DNA from: Rhodobacter sp. TJ_12
GTDB lineage: Bacteria > Pseudomonadota > Alphaproteobacteria > Rhodobacterales > Rhodobacteraceae
Reading direction: 5' to 3'
Length of the DNA: 51,090 nucleotides
NCBI RefSeq assembly: GCF_020023995.1
Contig: NZ_NRRD01000024.1
Coordinates: 1 to 51,090, forward strand
Shown here one piece after another: positions 24,802 through 35,500 of the stretch. The position numbers were made by a program, and so were the translations under genes. The stretch's first letter is position 1, and every line of letters begins with the position of its first letter. The notes under the pieces were generated by a model. That model was not told the DNA's origin. It did no database searches and was given only the letters and a program-made list of their open reading frames with translations.

Positions 24802-25847
24802 TCCCTCTGCCCCATCCTGCCTTGCCGTGTCAAAAGCCAGATCAGATAAAGACCTCCCAGCACGCCGGTGACCTGACCGACCGGCAATGTTGCCCCGATC
24901 GGCAAGACCCGGGTCAGCAGATCGGCGCCGGTCAGCAGCAGCGCCCCCATCAGCGCCGCGCCGAAAAGCGGTTGCGCGACCGTGCGGCCAAGCCTTTGCG
25001 CCAACTGCGGGGCGGCCAGCGCGACAAAGGCGATCGGACCCGCAGCACTGGTGGCGAGCGCGACCAGCAGCAGCGCGGCAAAAAGCATTCCGGCCCGCAC
25101 CCGCTCGACCGCGACGCCCAGCGGTCCGGCCAGATCGTCGCCCATCGCCAGCAGGCCAAGTGGGCGCATCCCAAAGAGCATTGCCGGCAGCAGCACCGCA
25201 AGCCCCGCCCAAAGCGGCCGGACATGGCCCCAGTTCCGCCCCTCCACCGAGCCTGCCAGCCACAGATTGGCAGAGATCGCAGCATCAAGATCGCCCTTGA
25301 CCAGCAAGAGCGCGTTGAGCGCGGTCAACATTGCCCCGACGCCGATACCGGTCAGCACCAGCCTATAGGCGCTGACGCGGCCATTCTTGCGCGCCAGAAG
25401 ATAGACCCCGATCCCGGTCATCAAGGCCCCGGCCATGGCCGCCGGCACGATATCGGCCCCTGACCCGCCAAATGCGATGATGTGCAACAGCGCGCCCGAT
25501 GCCGCTCCTGCGGTGAAGCCGATCACATCGGGCGAGCCAAGCGGGTTGCGCGCGATACTTTGAAACACCGCGCCCGAGGCGCCAAGCGCCGCCCCCGCGC
25601 CGAGCGTGACTAGCAACCTTGGCAGCCGGACGTCGAAGACCGCATAGGCAATCGCGCGCGAGGGCGCCTCTCCGGTCAGCACCTGCCACAGATCGGCGGG
25701 GATCACCGGAATGCGCCCTTGGAGCAGCCCGGCAATCCCGCTGGCCAGCAGCATGCCGAGCAAAACAAGGTTCAGCACCAGCCCGCGCAGATAAAGCCGC
25801 AACGACCAGCGCCGATACCGCAGAGTGATCCAGGCCGGGACGCTCAC
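24798..25847 (-). CDS. fepG: Ferric siderophore permease 2 (FepG/FecD type)
   Basis: This FecCD-family inner-membrane permease has 349 residues and about nine hydrophobic segments. Family marks are RLPRLLVTLGAGAALGASGA, RNPLGSPDVIGFTAGA, and near the end GPIAFVALAAPQLAQRLGR, the loop that meets the ATPase. Its start overlaps the preceding permease stop by four bases. It pairs with the FepD-like protein. Confidence 0.95.
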   Translation of the reverse strand: MSVPAWITLRYRRWSLRLYLRGLVLNLVLLGMLLASGIAGLLQGRIPVIPADLWQVLTGEAPSRAIAYAVFDVRLPRLLVTLGAGAALGASGAVFQSIARNPLGSPDVIGFTAGAASGALLHIIAFGGSGADIVPAAMAGALMTGIGVYLLARKNGRVSAYRLVLTGIGVGAMLTALNALLLVKGDLDAAISANLWLAGSVEGRNWGHVRPLWAGLAVLLPAMLFGMRPLGLLAMGDDLAGPLGVAVERVRAGMLFAALLLVALATSAAGPIAFVALAAPQLAQRLGRTVAQPLFGAALMGALLLTGADLLTRVLPIGATLPVGQVTGVLGGLYLIWLLTRQGRMGQRE

Positions 25848-26851
25848 AGCCCGCCCATCCGCAACCGCCGTGCCAGCGCGATGAAGATCCCGCCTCCGAT
25901 CAGCCCCGCCATGATGCCGACGTCGATCTGGCCGGGGGCGCCGATGACCCGTCCGGCCAGATCGGCAAAACCGACCAAGGCTGCACCGGTCAGCATCGAG
26001 GCAAGCAGCAGCGGCCGATGTGCGGGACCGGCGATGGGCCGCGCCAGATGCGGCGCTGCCAAACCGACGAAGCTGATCGGTCCTGCCGCAGCCGTTGCGG
26101 CACCCCCCAGCGCCACGATCATCGCTGCGGAGGCAAACAAGATCCGGCGCGGATCGGCCCCCAGACTTTGGCCGAATTCCTGCCCGAGCGCCAGCGCATC
26201 CAGTGGCCGCGTCAGCCCCAGCGCCACGACCGTCCCCACGGCCACGATCCCAGCCGTAGGCCCCAGCACCGCCCAGCCACGCCCCTGCAAGGACCCGACC
26301 GCCCAGTGGCGGAACTGATCGAAGACCGGTGCTTCGGCATTGACGGTGATCACCCGGGTCAGGGTCATAAGCACGATCGAAAGGGCTGCCCCCGCAAGCA
26401 CCAGCCGCACCGGATCATGCCCCCGCGCCAGCCCCCCGAGCCCGAAGACGGCCGCGCCTCCGAGCGCCGCCCCGAGAATGCCCGCCCAAAGCGCAGCCGT
26501 CACCCCGACATAGCCTAAGACCACGATCTGGCAGACAATCATTAAGGTCGCCCCGGCGGAAATGCCCAACAGCCCCGGATCGGCCAGCGGATTGCGGGTC
26601 AGCGTCTGCATCAGCGTCCCTGCTGCGCCAAGCGCCGCCCCCACGACCAGCGCCAGCAAGGCCCGCGGCAAGCGTTGTTCGCGCACCAGAAGATGCGCGC
26701 CATCGCCCGGATCAAAGGCGCTGAACGCCGCAAGCGTCACCTGCACCTCGATGTCGCGCGGGCCGATGAAGGGGCTTGCCAGCGTGGTGCATAGCACAAA
26801 GAGAAGTGCTACCCACAGCAGCAGGCGCGGGCGCGCAAGCGGGCTTTGCAT
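25844..26851 (-). CDS. fepD: Ferric siderophore permease 1 (FepD/FecC type)
   Basis: This is the partner permease. I chose the ATG at 26851 (MQSPLARPRLLLWVALLFVL, 335 residues), two bases after the fepB stop; a longer open frame upstream lies within fepB. It shows RLPRALLALVVGAALGAAGT, RNPLADPGLLGISAGATL and GPISFVGLAAPHLARP, all typical of FecCD permeases. The tight spacing with both neighbours shows one operon. Confidence 0.95.
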   Translation of the reverse strand: MQSPLARPRLLLWVALLFVLCTTLASPFIGPRDIEVQVTLAAFSAFDPGDGAHLLVREQRLPRALLALVVGAALGAAGTLMQTLTRNPLADPGLLGISAGATLMIVCQIVVLGYVGVTAALWAGILGAALGGAAVFGLGGLARGHDPVRLVLAGAALSIVLMTLTRVITVNAEAPVFDQFRHWAVGSLQGRGWAVLGPTAGIVAVGTVVALGLTRPLDALALGQEFGQSLGADPRRILFASAAMIVALGGAATAAAGPISFVGLAAPHLARPIAGPAHRPLLLASMLTGAALVGFADLAGRVIGAPGQIDVGIMAGLIGGGIFIALARRLRMGGL

Positions 26852-26853
26852 GC

Positions 26854-27798
26854 TCAGGCCCCGTCGAATTGTGCGGCGATACCGGCCACAATTTCTTGCG
26901 CGCTGTAATAATCTATCCGGAACGAGTTCGGCCCCAGCCCGTAGACCTGTCCGCTTCGGACCGAGGGCAGGTTGGCCAAGATCGGATCGGCGCAAAACCG
27001 GGCGACATCGGCCTCGGTGCCCGAGAGTAGGAAGGTGGTTTCGGCCTCAAGCAAGGTAAGATGTTCATACGCGGCGCGGACGAAATCGGCTGAGGCGGGT
27101 AGCCCTGCCGCCTGCCAGGACTTCGGCGGATCTTCGAGACGAAAGCCAAGCTGCGCCAGCAGCTGGCCATGCGCGCCCGTCGCGGTGGCGATCGGATTGG
27201 GGGCGCCTGCGCCGTGGTAGCTGACGATATTGGCGCGACCTGCGGGCAGGACCAGCCGGGCGCGCTTGGCCTGAAGCTCTTGTGTGAAGCCCGAAAGGAG
27301 CGCCTCGACCGCGGTTTCGTGACCAATCGCGCGGCCAAGCTGGCGCGACAGCTCTTGCCAGTCCAGCGCGCCGTAATCGAGCACCAGAACCGGTGCCACC
27401 TCGGCCAGCGCGTCGCGATAAGCGAGCGCGGAATCCGCGCCACTGGTCGAGACCACGATCAGATCCGGGGCGAGCGCCCAGACCGCTTCCAGATCGACCG
27501 ATCCGGCAGGCCAAAGCTTTTCGACGCCGCGGTTTTCGGCCACGGCCTGCCATTGCGCGAAAAAATCGCCATGCGTGGTGGTGGCAGAGGCGATCAGCGG
27601 CGCTCCGATCGCCAAGAGGCTGCCCGAGAGCGTGACCGAACTCGACAGCACGCGCGCGGGTGGCGCGGTCAGCTCTGTTTCGCTGCCGTCGGCATTCGCA
27701 AGCCGTCGGGGCCAGCCCTCGGCGGCCCCGGCACGCGCAGGCAAGCCCGGCCAGGCGCTTGCGCAGAGGCTGGCGATCAGAAAACGGCGACGATTCAT
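26854..27798 (-). CDS. fepB: Ferric siderophore periplasmic binding protein (FepB type)
   Basis: This periplasmic protein receives the ferric siderophore from the outer-membrane receptor. The 314 residues begin with a twin-arginine-like signal (MNRRRFLIASLCASAWPGLP ARAGAA) and belong to the cluster A-II binding proteins: RVLSSSVTLSGSLLAIGAPL, EAVWALAPDLIVVSTSGADS, VLVLDYGALDW and the C-terminal YYSAQEIVAGIA. It heads the fepBDGC operon, divergent from the receptor gene. A promoter block shared with the NRPS operon lies 80-100 bases upstream. Confidence 0.93.
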   Translation of the reverse strand: MNRRRFLIASLCASAWPGLPARAGAAEGWPRRLANADGSETELTAPPARVLSSSVTLSGSLLAIGAPLIASATTTHGDFFAQWQAVAENRGVEKLWPAGSVDLEAVWALAPDLIVVSTSGADSALAYRDALAEVAPVLVLDYGALDWQELSRQLGRAIGHETAVEALLSGFTQELQAKRARLVLPAGRANIVSYHGAGAPNPIATATGAHGQLLAQLGFRLEDPPKSWQAAGLPASADFVRAAYEHLTLLEAETTFLLSGTEADVARFCADPILANLPSVRSGQVYGLGPNSFRIDYYSAQEIVAGIAAQFDGA

Positions 27799-27867
27799 GC
27801 TTCCTCCGGTGCGAGGCCATGCGCCGAAGCATCGGGTCCGGCAGCGCTTGCCCTTGGGTTAATTGCT

Positions 27868-27899
27868 GAGAGAAATACTCATATATGCTTTGCCGTCAA
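27868..27899 (-). promoter_or_regulatory. fepB/receptor intergenic promoter with shared operator-like motif
   Basis: On the minus strand TTGACGG (27899-27893) is followed, after eight bases, by ATATATGAGTATTT (27886-27873). The same arrangement occurs upstream of the NRPS gene at 38306-38280. The -35-like TTGACG is 17 bases from ATTTCT. The rest of the 312-base divergent gap (27799-28110) holds the receptor leader with AAGGAAAG ahead of its ATG and no other gene. Confidence 0.55.
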
Positions 27900-28110
27900 G
27901 CTTTGCCTTGCAGGCGACGGCAGAATCGGGTGTGTTCGGAGGGGCTTGGCGCGACCAAATTGCAACAACTTATTATTTCTATCAGGAATGTCTTTTCGCG
28001 GCCGTCGCATCACGTCATCGTGACGGTTCGACCGGCGAAAACGATGCCGGTCCCTCTCACAGCGATGCCAGCCGTTTCTCGCCAGCCGTCCGCATTTCAA
28101 GGAAAGAAGC

Positions 28111-30192
28111 ATGGAACGACTGAAAGGAGCGCGCTTTCTGCACAGCGCGAGCATTGCGGCCTTATGTGTTCTCAGCCCGCAAACCGGGTTTGCGCAGGAC
28201 GGCACCGGTGACGCTTTCTCGTTGGGCACGATTGTCATTACGGGGGAAAAACTGGCCAGCAGCCTGCAACGCACCGCCGCTTCGGTGACTGCGCTCAAGG
28301 GCACCGACGCCGAGGAGCAAGACGAGTCCGGCAAGGACAGCGTGGCCAAGGCCGTCGAGGGAATCGCGAACGTGACCTACCCCGCCAGCGGCGGCCAAGG
28401 CGGGGCACCGACGATCCGCGGGCAGGACAGCGAGGGGCCGAATTCGGGCGCTACCGCGTTTTTTGGCGGCACCGTGCCGCGCACCGCGGTCAGTGTCGAT
28501 GGCCATTATCTGACCTACAACGAACTGGTCTGGAGCTCTGCCGCGATCTGGGACGTGGACAGCATCGAAGTGTTCCGCGGACCGCAAACGGTGACGCAGG
28601 GCGCCAACAGCATTGCCGGGGCGATGATCGTCACCACGAAAGACCCAAGCTTCACCCGTGAAGGTGCGGTACAGCTGCAATATGGTAGCGATGACCGCCG
28701 CCGCGTCTCGGCGGTGGTGTCTGGGCCGGTCGCGACCGATCTGGCGGCGCGGCTTTCATTCGATTACAGCGCCCGCGACACTTATATTTCCTACACCAAC
28801 CCCGCTTTTTCGCTGGGCGGCACTGATCAGGATTTCGATGCGAAGACCCTGCGCTTCAAGCTTTTGTGGCAGCCCGCTGCGCTGCCCGGTTTCGAGGCTA
28901 AGCTGAGCTTTTCGCATATCGACACCAGCCGTCCGACCTGGGAAGCGGCGATGGCACCTTATGAGGATCTGGAAAGCACGGTCACCAGCAACCCGAGCTG
29001 GGAGGTGCGCAGCAATGCAACCGTGCTGGATCTGAGCAAGGAATTCGGAAATGGTGTCAAGATCGTCAACAGCTTGCGCGTGGCCGATGTGCATACCTCG
29101 CGGATCACTGAGCCGGTGACTTCGGGCAGTGCCGAAAACGATCAAGACATCGTCTCGAACGAAACCCGATTGACCTTTGGTGACGAGATGTCGCAATTCA
29201 GCGGTTTGGCGGGGCTTTATCTGTCTTCTACGACGACCGACGAGACGCTGAGCCTGCGCGGCACGACCGTTTATGAGGACGAAAAGCGCAGCACCGGCGT
29301 CTTTGCCGAGCTGAACTATCGCTTTGCTCCGGACTGGATGGTGACCGGCGGGCTGCGCTATCAGCGCGACTCGGTCGAGCGGCGCGGCACCACCAGCTTC
29401 ACCTCCGAGGTGCTCGATTACGACCGGACCTTTGATGCCTGGCTGCCCAAGCTCGCGCTGACCTATGACCTGAACGACACCACCAGTGTTGGCGCGATGG
29501 TCAGCAAAGGCTACAACCCGGGCGGCGTGACTTTGGGCTTTGTGTCGCAGGAGTATGTTGCTTTCGAACCGGAAACGGTCTGGAACTACGAGCTTTTCGG
29601 CCGCACCAAGCTGTTTGACGAGCGGCTAGACCTGACCGGGAACCTGTTTTATAGCCGGATTAAGGATGCGCAGCGCTATGTGACCTCGGTGGTCGAAGGC
29701 GGCTATACCGACGCGGTGACCGTCAATGCCGACAAGGCGGAATCCTACGGGTTGGAACTGGGCTTCAGCTTCGCGGCGCGCGACAACCTGACCCTGCGCG
29801 GCAGCCTTGGCCTGCTGCACACCGAAATCGTCAGCTTCGAGAATGCGCTGGCCGATTACGAAGGGCATGAATTTGGACGCGCGCCAAACCGCACGCTCAG
29901 CCTGGGCGTGGATTGGGCGATCCGTCCCGATGTGACGCTGGCGGGCACGGTGCGCTATACCGATGCCTATTTCTCGGATGACACCAATGCGACGGCGCTT
30001 TTGATCGATGCGCATAGCGTGGCTGATGCGCGCATAACCTGGACCCCGCGCGAGGATCTGTCGGTTTATGCCTATGTGAACAACATTTTCGACGATCGTT
30101 CGGTGACCAACCTGCGGTCGTTGCAAGGCACGTTGCAAGGTACGGTGATTGATCCGCGTTCGGTCGGCATCGGTCTCAAGATGACCTTCTGA
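28111..30192 (+). CDS. TonB-dependent siderophore receptor
   Basis: This is the outer-membrane gated channel for the ferric siderophore. The 693 residues start with a signal peptide (cut near GFAQD-GTG). A TonB-box-like stretch (LGTIVITGEK) comes next, then the plug domain with APTIRGQDSEGPNSG and IEVFRGPQTVTQGANSIAGA, and a beta-barrel ending in the usual terminal Phe (GIGLKMTF). Length and plug features fit catecholate receptors. It is divergent from fepB and close to the NRPS genes, so the home-made siderophore is the probable ligand. AAGGAAAG precedes the ATG. Confidence 0.94.
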   Translation: MERLKGARFLHSASIAALCVLSPQTGFAQDGTGDAFSLGTIVITGEKLASSLQRTAASVTALKGTDAEEQDESGKDSVAKAVEGIANVTYPASGGQGGAPTIRGQDSEGPNSGATAFFGGTVPRTAVSVDGHYLTYNELVWSSAAIWDVDSIEVFRGPQTVTQGANSIAGAMIVTTKDPSFTREGAVQLQYGSDDRRRVSAVVSGPVATDLAARLSFDYSARDTYISYTNPAFSLGGTDQDFDAKTLRFKLLWQPAALPGFEAKLSFSHIDTSRPTWEAAMAPYEDLESTVTSNPSWEVRSNATVLDLSKEFGNGVKIVNSLRVADVHTSRITEPVTSGSAENDQDIVSNETRLTFGDEMSQFSGLAGLYLSSTTTDETLSLRGTTVYEDEKRSTGVFAELNYRFAPDWMVTGGLRYQRDSVERRGTTSFTSEVLDYDRTFDAWLPKLALTYDLNDTTSVGAMVSKGYNPGGVTLGFVSQEYVAFEPETVWNYELFGRTKLFDERLDLTGNLFYSRIKDAQRYVTSVVEGGYTDAVTVNADKAESYGLELGFSFAARDNLTLRGSLGLLHTEIVSFENALADYEGHEFGRAPNRTLSLGVDWAIRPDVTLAGTVRYTDAYFSDDTNATALLIDAHSVADARITWTPREDLSVYAYVNNIFDDRSVTNLRSLQGTLQGTVIDPRSVGIGLKMTF

Positions 30193-30207
30193 ACGACCGC
30201 CACTTCC

Positions 30208-30234
30208 GCGCCCCGCAGACGGTCTGCGGGGCGC
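30208..30234. terminator. Bidirectional terminator between receptor and NRPS genes
   Basis: A perfect 12-base-pair stem (GCGCCCCGCAGA / TCTGCGGGGCGC) with a three-base loop lies 16 bases after the receptor stop and 22 bases before the convergent NRPS stop. No long T-run follows, but position and strength support termination for both genes. Confidence 0.7.
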
Positions 30235-30255
30235 GGGCTCTTGGGCGTGCCCGGA

Positions 30256-32364
30256 TTAGGGCAGCAGCGCGTCGAGCGTTCGGTCGGCGGCTTCGGGGTC
30301 GGCGAAGGCGGCAAGGCTGCGGCTGACCGCCGCTTTCAGAGCAGCGACATCGGCCGCATCGTAATGGGCGTGGCGATAGCTCATCATCACGCGCAGCCCG
30401 CGTTCCCCCTCGATCACGTCTTCGACGACCTCGAATTGCAGCCCGAGCACCGATCCTGCCTTTTCGGGATCGACCTGGCGGAACCGGATCGGCCCCTGCG
30501 GCCCCGGCAGCGCGCCGTTCAGCCGGTTCTGGGCGTGGATCTGGATGAACACCTCAAACATATGTTCATCGGGCGGGGCGGTGCCGCCCGATAGCGCCGC
30601 TTCGACCAGATCGATCGGGATTTCGCTGTGCGGCATCGAGGCTGTGATCTGGTCGCGCACGTCAGTGATCAGGGCGCGCGGGGTCGCATCGCCGGGTGCG
30701 CGCAGGCAATGCGCGGTGACGGTCGTGAAATAACCGATCGTGTCGAACCAGGCCGGATCGGTGCGCCCCGCGGCCGAGGTGCCGATGGTCAACGCCTCAA
30801 GTCCCGCCAGCCGTTGCAGCGCCACAGAAATCGCCGCATAGACGGTGTTGAACAGCGAGGCGGAGCATGTCTTCGCCAGGGCGTGCAGCCCGGCGCAGAC
30901 CCCGGGCGGCACGGCGATTTCGCACCAGCCGCCCTCGGTCGCGCCGGCCGGGGCAGCGGGCAGCGGCGCGGCGCCCGGAGCGCGGATCGGCTGCGGCTGT
31001 GGCGCTTCGCGCAGGGCCCTAACCCAATGATCCAGCGCATTGGTATCGATGCCGGCGCGGGCTTGGGCGCGGGCGAAGGCGTGAAACGATGCGACCGGGC
31101 CAGCCCAGTCGGGGGCCCGTCCCGCCGCACGGGCGCCATAGGCGTGGGCAAGCTCGTCCATCATCAGGTTGACCGACCATTCGTCCAGCACGACATGATG
31201 AAAGAGGAAGGACAGGATCTGTCCCTCGGCCGTGCGCAGGAAGCGCAGCCGCAGCGGTAGTTCTTGCGTCAGGTCGAAGACATGCCCGGCTTCGGCCGCC
31301 AGAACCGGCCCCGCGTCGATGACCGGCCCGGAGGGATGAAACCAGTCGAGCTGATCGACCTCGGCCATGGGCACGGTTTCTTGCAGCACCGTGTCGCCCT
31401 TTGTCCGGAACCGGCTGCGCAAGGCGGGATGCCGCTCCAGCAGGTCGCGGAAAGCTGCGGCGAAGACCGTCTCTTCGACCGGGTCAAGAAAGCGCAGCAC
31501 GAAGGGGATGTTGAAAGCGGAACCGAAGCCAAGCGCGGCATGGATCTTCCACAGCGATTGCTGTGCAAGCGAAAGCGGCGCCTGTTCGACAGGATCGGGC
31601 GCCGTGCTCCGGATTTCGACCGGCGCAGCGGGCGACGGGGTTGCCGTGGGCTGCGCCAGCGGGGCCAGCGCGGCGGCGGTCGGATGTGTGAAGATGTCAG
31701 CGAACCGCAGCGCCAGGCCGTTTTCGGTGGCAAGCTGGCCGATCACTCGGGTTGCCACCAGGGAATGACCGCCCATATCGAAGAAATCGCAGTGCGCGGT
31801 CATGGTCGGGGCCTCAAGCGCGGCGCGGAAGGTTTGCAAGATGATCCGCTCGATCCGGGCGATTTCAGGTTCGGGTTCGGGATCTGTCTGCGCCTGAGGC
31901 GCCAGAACCGCCAGCAAGGCGGCGCTTTCGGGCAGGTCTGCGGCGATCGGGTGGCGGATCAGCGCCAGCCGGGCGGCCTCGGGCGCGAGGGCAAGCACGA
32001 AGCGCAGCGGTGCGCCCTTGGCCAGATCCCAGGGCTCTGCAGCGAGTGCCTCGATTACGGGGCCAGCCTCGGGGGCCGTGCGCAGTGCCCGCAGCCAAAG
32101 GTCCGGCCCGCGCGGCGCAAGGTCGACCCGCAACTCGCCTTCATCGTCGAACCGGTAGCGGCGTGTCAGCTCGGGGCGCGCCAGAACGCCCTGCACCAGT
32201 GTGCTGACGACGGCGCCCGGCTCGCTGCAGGGCAGGGTCGCCGTATAGATCGCCGGGACAAGATCGGGGGCGCCCTGTTGCAAGGCAAGCCAGGTCCGCG
32301 CCTCGTCGGGGCGCGCGGGGCGGCTGTGGGGAAGGCTGTCTGGGGGCGGTCCGGGCTCGGTCAT
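30256..32364 (-). CDS. NRPS protein 2: X-PCP-C, AngM-like
   Basis: I chose the ATG at 32364 (MTEPGPPPDSLPHSRPARPD, 702 residues); an earlier frame start gives only a low-complexity extension. Residues 1-165 resemble a shortened, unclear domain. Residues 168-235 are a carrier domain with Ser201 in FFDMGGHSLVATRV, the site for phosphopantetheine. Residues 262-700 are a condensation domain with the catalytic pair H389-H390 in FHHVVLDEWS (the usual DG is DE). Size and order match AngM of anguibactin and the PCP1-C2 end of VibF. I infer that it holds the DHB-heterocycle intermediate and passes it to an amine. It is downstream of the large NRPS gene (170-base gap) on the same strand, probably one operon. 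Confidence 0.85.
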   Translation of the reverse strand: MTEPGPPPDSLPHSRPARPDEARTWLALQQGAPDLVPAIYTATLPCSEPGAVVSTLVQGVLARPELTRRYRFDDEGELRVDLAPRGPDLWLRALRTAPEAGPVIEALAAEPWDLAKGAPLRFVLALAPEAARLALIRHPIAADLPESAALLAVLAPQAQTDPEPEPEIARIERIILQTFRAALEAPTMTAHCDFFDMGGHSLVATRVIGQLATENGLALRFADIFTHPTAAALAPLAQPTATPSPAAPVEIRSTAPDPVEQAPLSLAQQSLWKIHAALGFGSAFNIPFVLRFLDPVEETVFAAAFRDLLERHPALRSRFRTKGDTVLQETVPMAEVDQLDWFHPSGPVIDAGPVLAAEAGHVFDLTQELPLRLRFLRTAEGQILSFLFHHVVLDEWSVNLMMDELAHAYGARAAGRAPDWAGPVASFHAFARAQARAGIDTNALDHWVRALREAPQPQPIRAPGAAPLPAAPAGATEGGWCEIAVPPGVCAGLHALAKTCSASLFNTVYAAISVALQRLAGLEALTIGTSAAGRTDPAWFDTIGYFTTVTAHCLRAPGDATPRALITDVRDQITASMPHSEIPIDLVEAALSGGTAPPDEHMFEVFIQIHAQNRLNGALPGPQGPIRFRQVDPEKAGSVLGLQFEVVEDVIEGERGLRVMMSYRHAHYDAADVAALKAAVSRSLAAFADPEAADRTLDALLP

Positions 32365-32533
32365 AGTTGCTCCTGCGGTGAGGGAAAAAGGGCAGGGCTT
32401 GCACGGCCTGGGCCGGGGCTGGCACCGCGCAGCCAAGGGCAGGGCGGCCATAAAGTCAAGTTAATTTATCAGGTTTTGGGCCGCGACGTGCGCCTTGCCG
32501 TGGGCCCGGGCACGGGTAGACAGCGGGTCAGGG

Positions 32534-35500
32534 TTACCCCTCCTCCAGCCACCCGGCGATCGGCCGGAAGGCATGAGCGGGCGGCGGAAAGACAGCGCCC
32601 GTAAGGTCGATGGCGGCAGGGCTTGCCAGCAGCGTTGCAAGCGGAATTTCCGCCGCACCTTCGCGGCAACAGCGCGTAAGGAAAGGCACGAGCCCGGTGC
32701 AAGCTGCGTCGAAGTTGCGGGCAGAGGCCGGGTCAGCATCGATCGACAGTGTCAGGCCGGTGCCGTCGGCGGCGGCAGCAAAGGTCATGTTGAACCCGTC
32801 GCCCGGGCCTGCGGCCAGCACCTCGCGCCGGGCACGACAGCCCACGAAACGGGGCGAATCGAACGGTAGCAGGTTGATCAGCGGCGAGAAGAAAAAGCGC
32901 TTGCCCTTGCCAAGACCGTGATCCTGGGCGATCTGCTCGACCCGGTAGCGCCCATGCCGCCGCAATTGGCGCAATGTCGCCGCGCTGCGGCGCAGCCATG
33001 CGCCAAGCGTTTCGTCCGTCTGCCGCGTCACCACGAGCGGCAGGATATTGACCACCAGCGCCGGGATCGTTGCGCTGACACTGCCCAGCCGGCTCATGTA
33101 AGGTAGCCAGATCGTTCGGCCGGGTCCGTCTTCGGGCAGATCGCGCGCGAGCCAAGCGGCGCACAGCAGCGTCAGCAGATCGGGCCAGCCAAGATCGGCC
33201 GTCGCGGCGGCGCGCGCAAGCGCGCTGGACAGATCTGCGGGCAGCGCGGGCTCCGCTGCAAGCGGGCTGCACCCGTAGTCTTCGGCGCCCTTGCGCAGCA
33301 CCGCGAGTTTCGGCCCCCCCGCCAGATGTTGCGCCCACCAGGCGCCGTCGCGGGCATGTTGCGAGCTAGCGCGATAGCACTCTTCTTCCTCCAGATATTG
33401 CGCGAAGGGACGCAGCGGTCCCGGGTCTGCCTCTTTCCCGCGGGCCTGCGCATAAAGCGCGGCCGCCCGCCGCTCGATCAGCGCCACGCTATAGCCGTCA
33501 AGCAAGATATGATGGCCGCGCAGATACCACAGCCAGCGCTCGGTGCCGACCCGCAGCAGCCACAGCGCCGCCAGCGGGTCATGCCGCAGGTCGATCGGCG
33601 CGGCGATGTCGCGTTCCATCATCTTGCGCGCCGTGGCCCCGGGATCAGATTCGTAGCGCAGGTCGTGATAGCGCAGTACCGGTATGCGCGCGGGGTCGAT
33701 CTGCTGCTGCGGCCCCTCCGGCCCGTCGCGAAAGCGCAGCGCCAGCACCTCGGCCTCTTGTGCCAATTGGCGCAATGCGCCGATCAGCGCCGCCTCGTCC
33801 AGATTGCCCTCGATCACCGTGCAATGCGCCACGGTCGACAAGGGCCGGTCTGGATGGAAGCCAAATTCCTCCCAGAAATCGAGTTGCGCCAGCGTCAGGG
33901 CGTGCCAGGGGCGCGCGGCGTCGATCAGCGCCGCCACCGCGCGGGCGTTGCGCGGCGCCAGAAGCTGAGCCGGGGTGAGGGCGGTGCCGAAGCGCGCATT
34001 CAGCGCCGCAGCCATCGGCGCAAGATCGTCGGGCAAAAGCCCGAGATCAAGCAGCGGGCTGTCCGCCGTCGCGCCTGCCGTCGCCGCCGCGCCGTTCCGC
34101 GCCCTGAGCCGCTCAAGATAAAGTGCCAGAACCTGCGCCACAAGCGCCGGTTCGGCCTGTTTTTCGACCACGGGGGCGGCGGGGGGCGCGGTTGGCGTGG
34201 CGCTGGCAAGCCGACGTACGGCGGCGCGGTCCGGTTTGCCGTTGGCAGAAAGTGGCAGCTTTGGCACCTGTACGAAGCGGTCGGGCAGATGCGACGGCGG
34301 CAAGGTTTCTCGCAGGAAGGCGCGTAGCGCGCCGGGGCCCGTTTCGACATTATCGCGGCAGGCGTAAACGGCGGCCAGCGTCGTCTCGCGCCCGTCGCCC
34401 GAAGCGAGATCGACCACAATCGCCGCGCGCACCCCTGGGTGACAGGCCAGCGCCGCCTCGATCTCGGTGAGGCTGACGCGCACCCCGCGCACCTTGATAT
34501 GGCTGCCAAGGCGACCGGAAAACAAGATCACCCCATCCGCCCGCCAGCTGCCCAGATCGCCGGTGCGAAAGGCCCGCCGTGGCGGATCCGTGGCCCCCCC
34601 GGCGGACAGAGGCACGAAATCGGTCTGCGCTAGGCGGCCGTCTTTCAGATAGCCAAGCGCGAGGCAGTCGCCAAGCGTGTGGATGCGGCCGGGCACGCCG
34701 GGCGGGCAGGGCTCTCCCAGCGGGTTGCAGATCCGATATTCGGCACCCGCCAGAGCCCGGCCATAGGGGATCGCGCCCGTTTCGTTCTCGGGCGCGGTTT
34801 CGATCTCGTGCCAGATGCTCCAGATCGTCGTCTCGGTCGGTCCGCCAAGCGAGACAAGCCGCGCCCCGGGCAGCTCTTTGCGCAGCCGGGCGATCACGGC
34901 GGGCTTGATGTAATCGCCGCCCTGCGCGACCAATCGCAGCCCCGTGAGCTGATCGGGTCGGGCACAGGCCAGCAGCATCTCAAGAATGGCCGGCACCGAA
35001 ACCCAAAGGGTCACCCCGTGCTGCGCAACCAGCCGGGCCCAATCCATCGCATCCTTTTCCTGCTCTGGCAGGACCAGCGTCGCCCCGGCGCAAAGCGTGC
35101 CGAAGACATCGAAAACCGACATGTCATGGTGCAGCGGTGTGACCGAGATAAGCACATCCGTGCCGGTCATCTGCCAGGCCTGCAGCGATTGCGCCAGCAC
35201 GTTCGCGGTGGCGCGGTTGTTCAGCACCACGCATTTCGGCGTGCCGGTGCTGCCCGAGGTGAAAAGGTAGTAGCCCGGATCGCGAGACAGGCTGCGCGCG
35301 GTCAGCGTGGCATCGTCGGGCAGGGTGCCGCCGGGCCTGTTCAGCGCCTCGGGCGTGACCGTGGCGAAACCGTCGATTGCGCGGTGCGACACCACCAGGG
35401 CCGGGGCGCAGCGGGCCAGCAGCTGATCGCGCCGGGCGGGCGGGGCTGCGGCATCGATCGGCACCCGGATCACCCCGGCCATTGCGGTGGCAAGTTGCAG

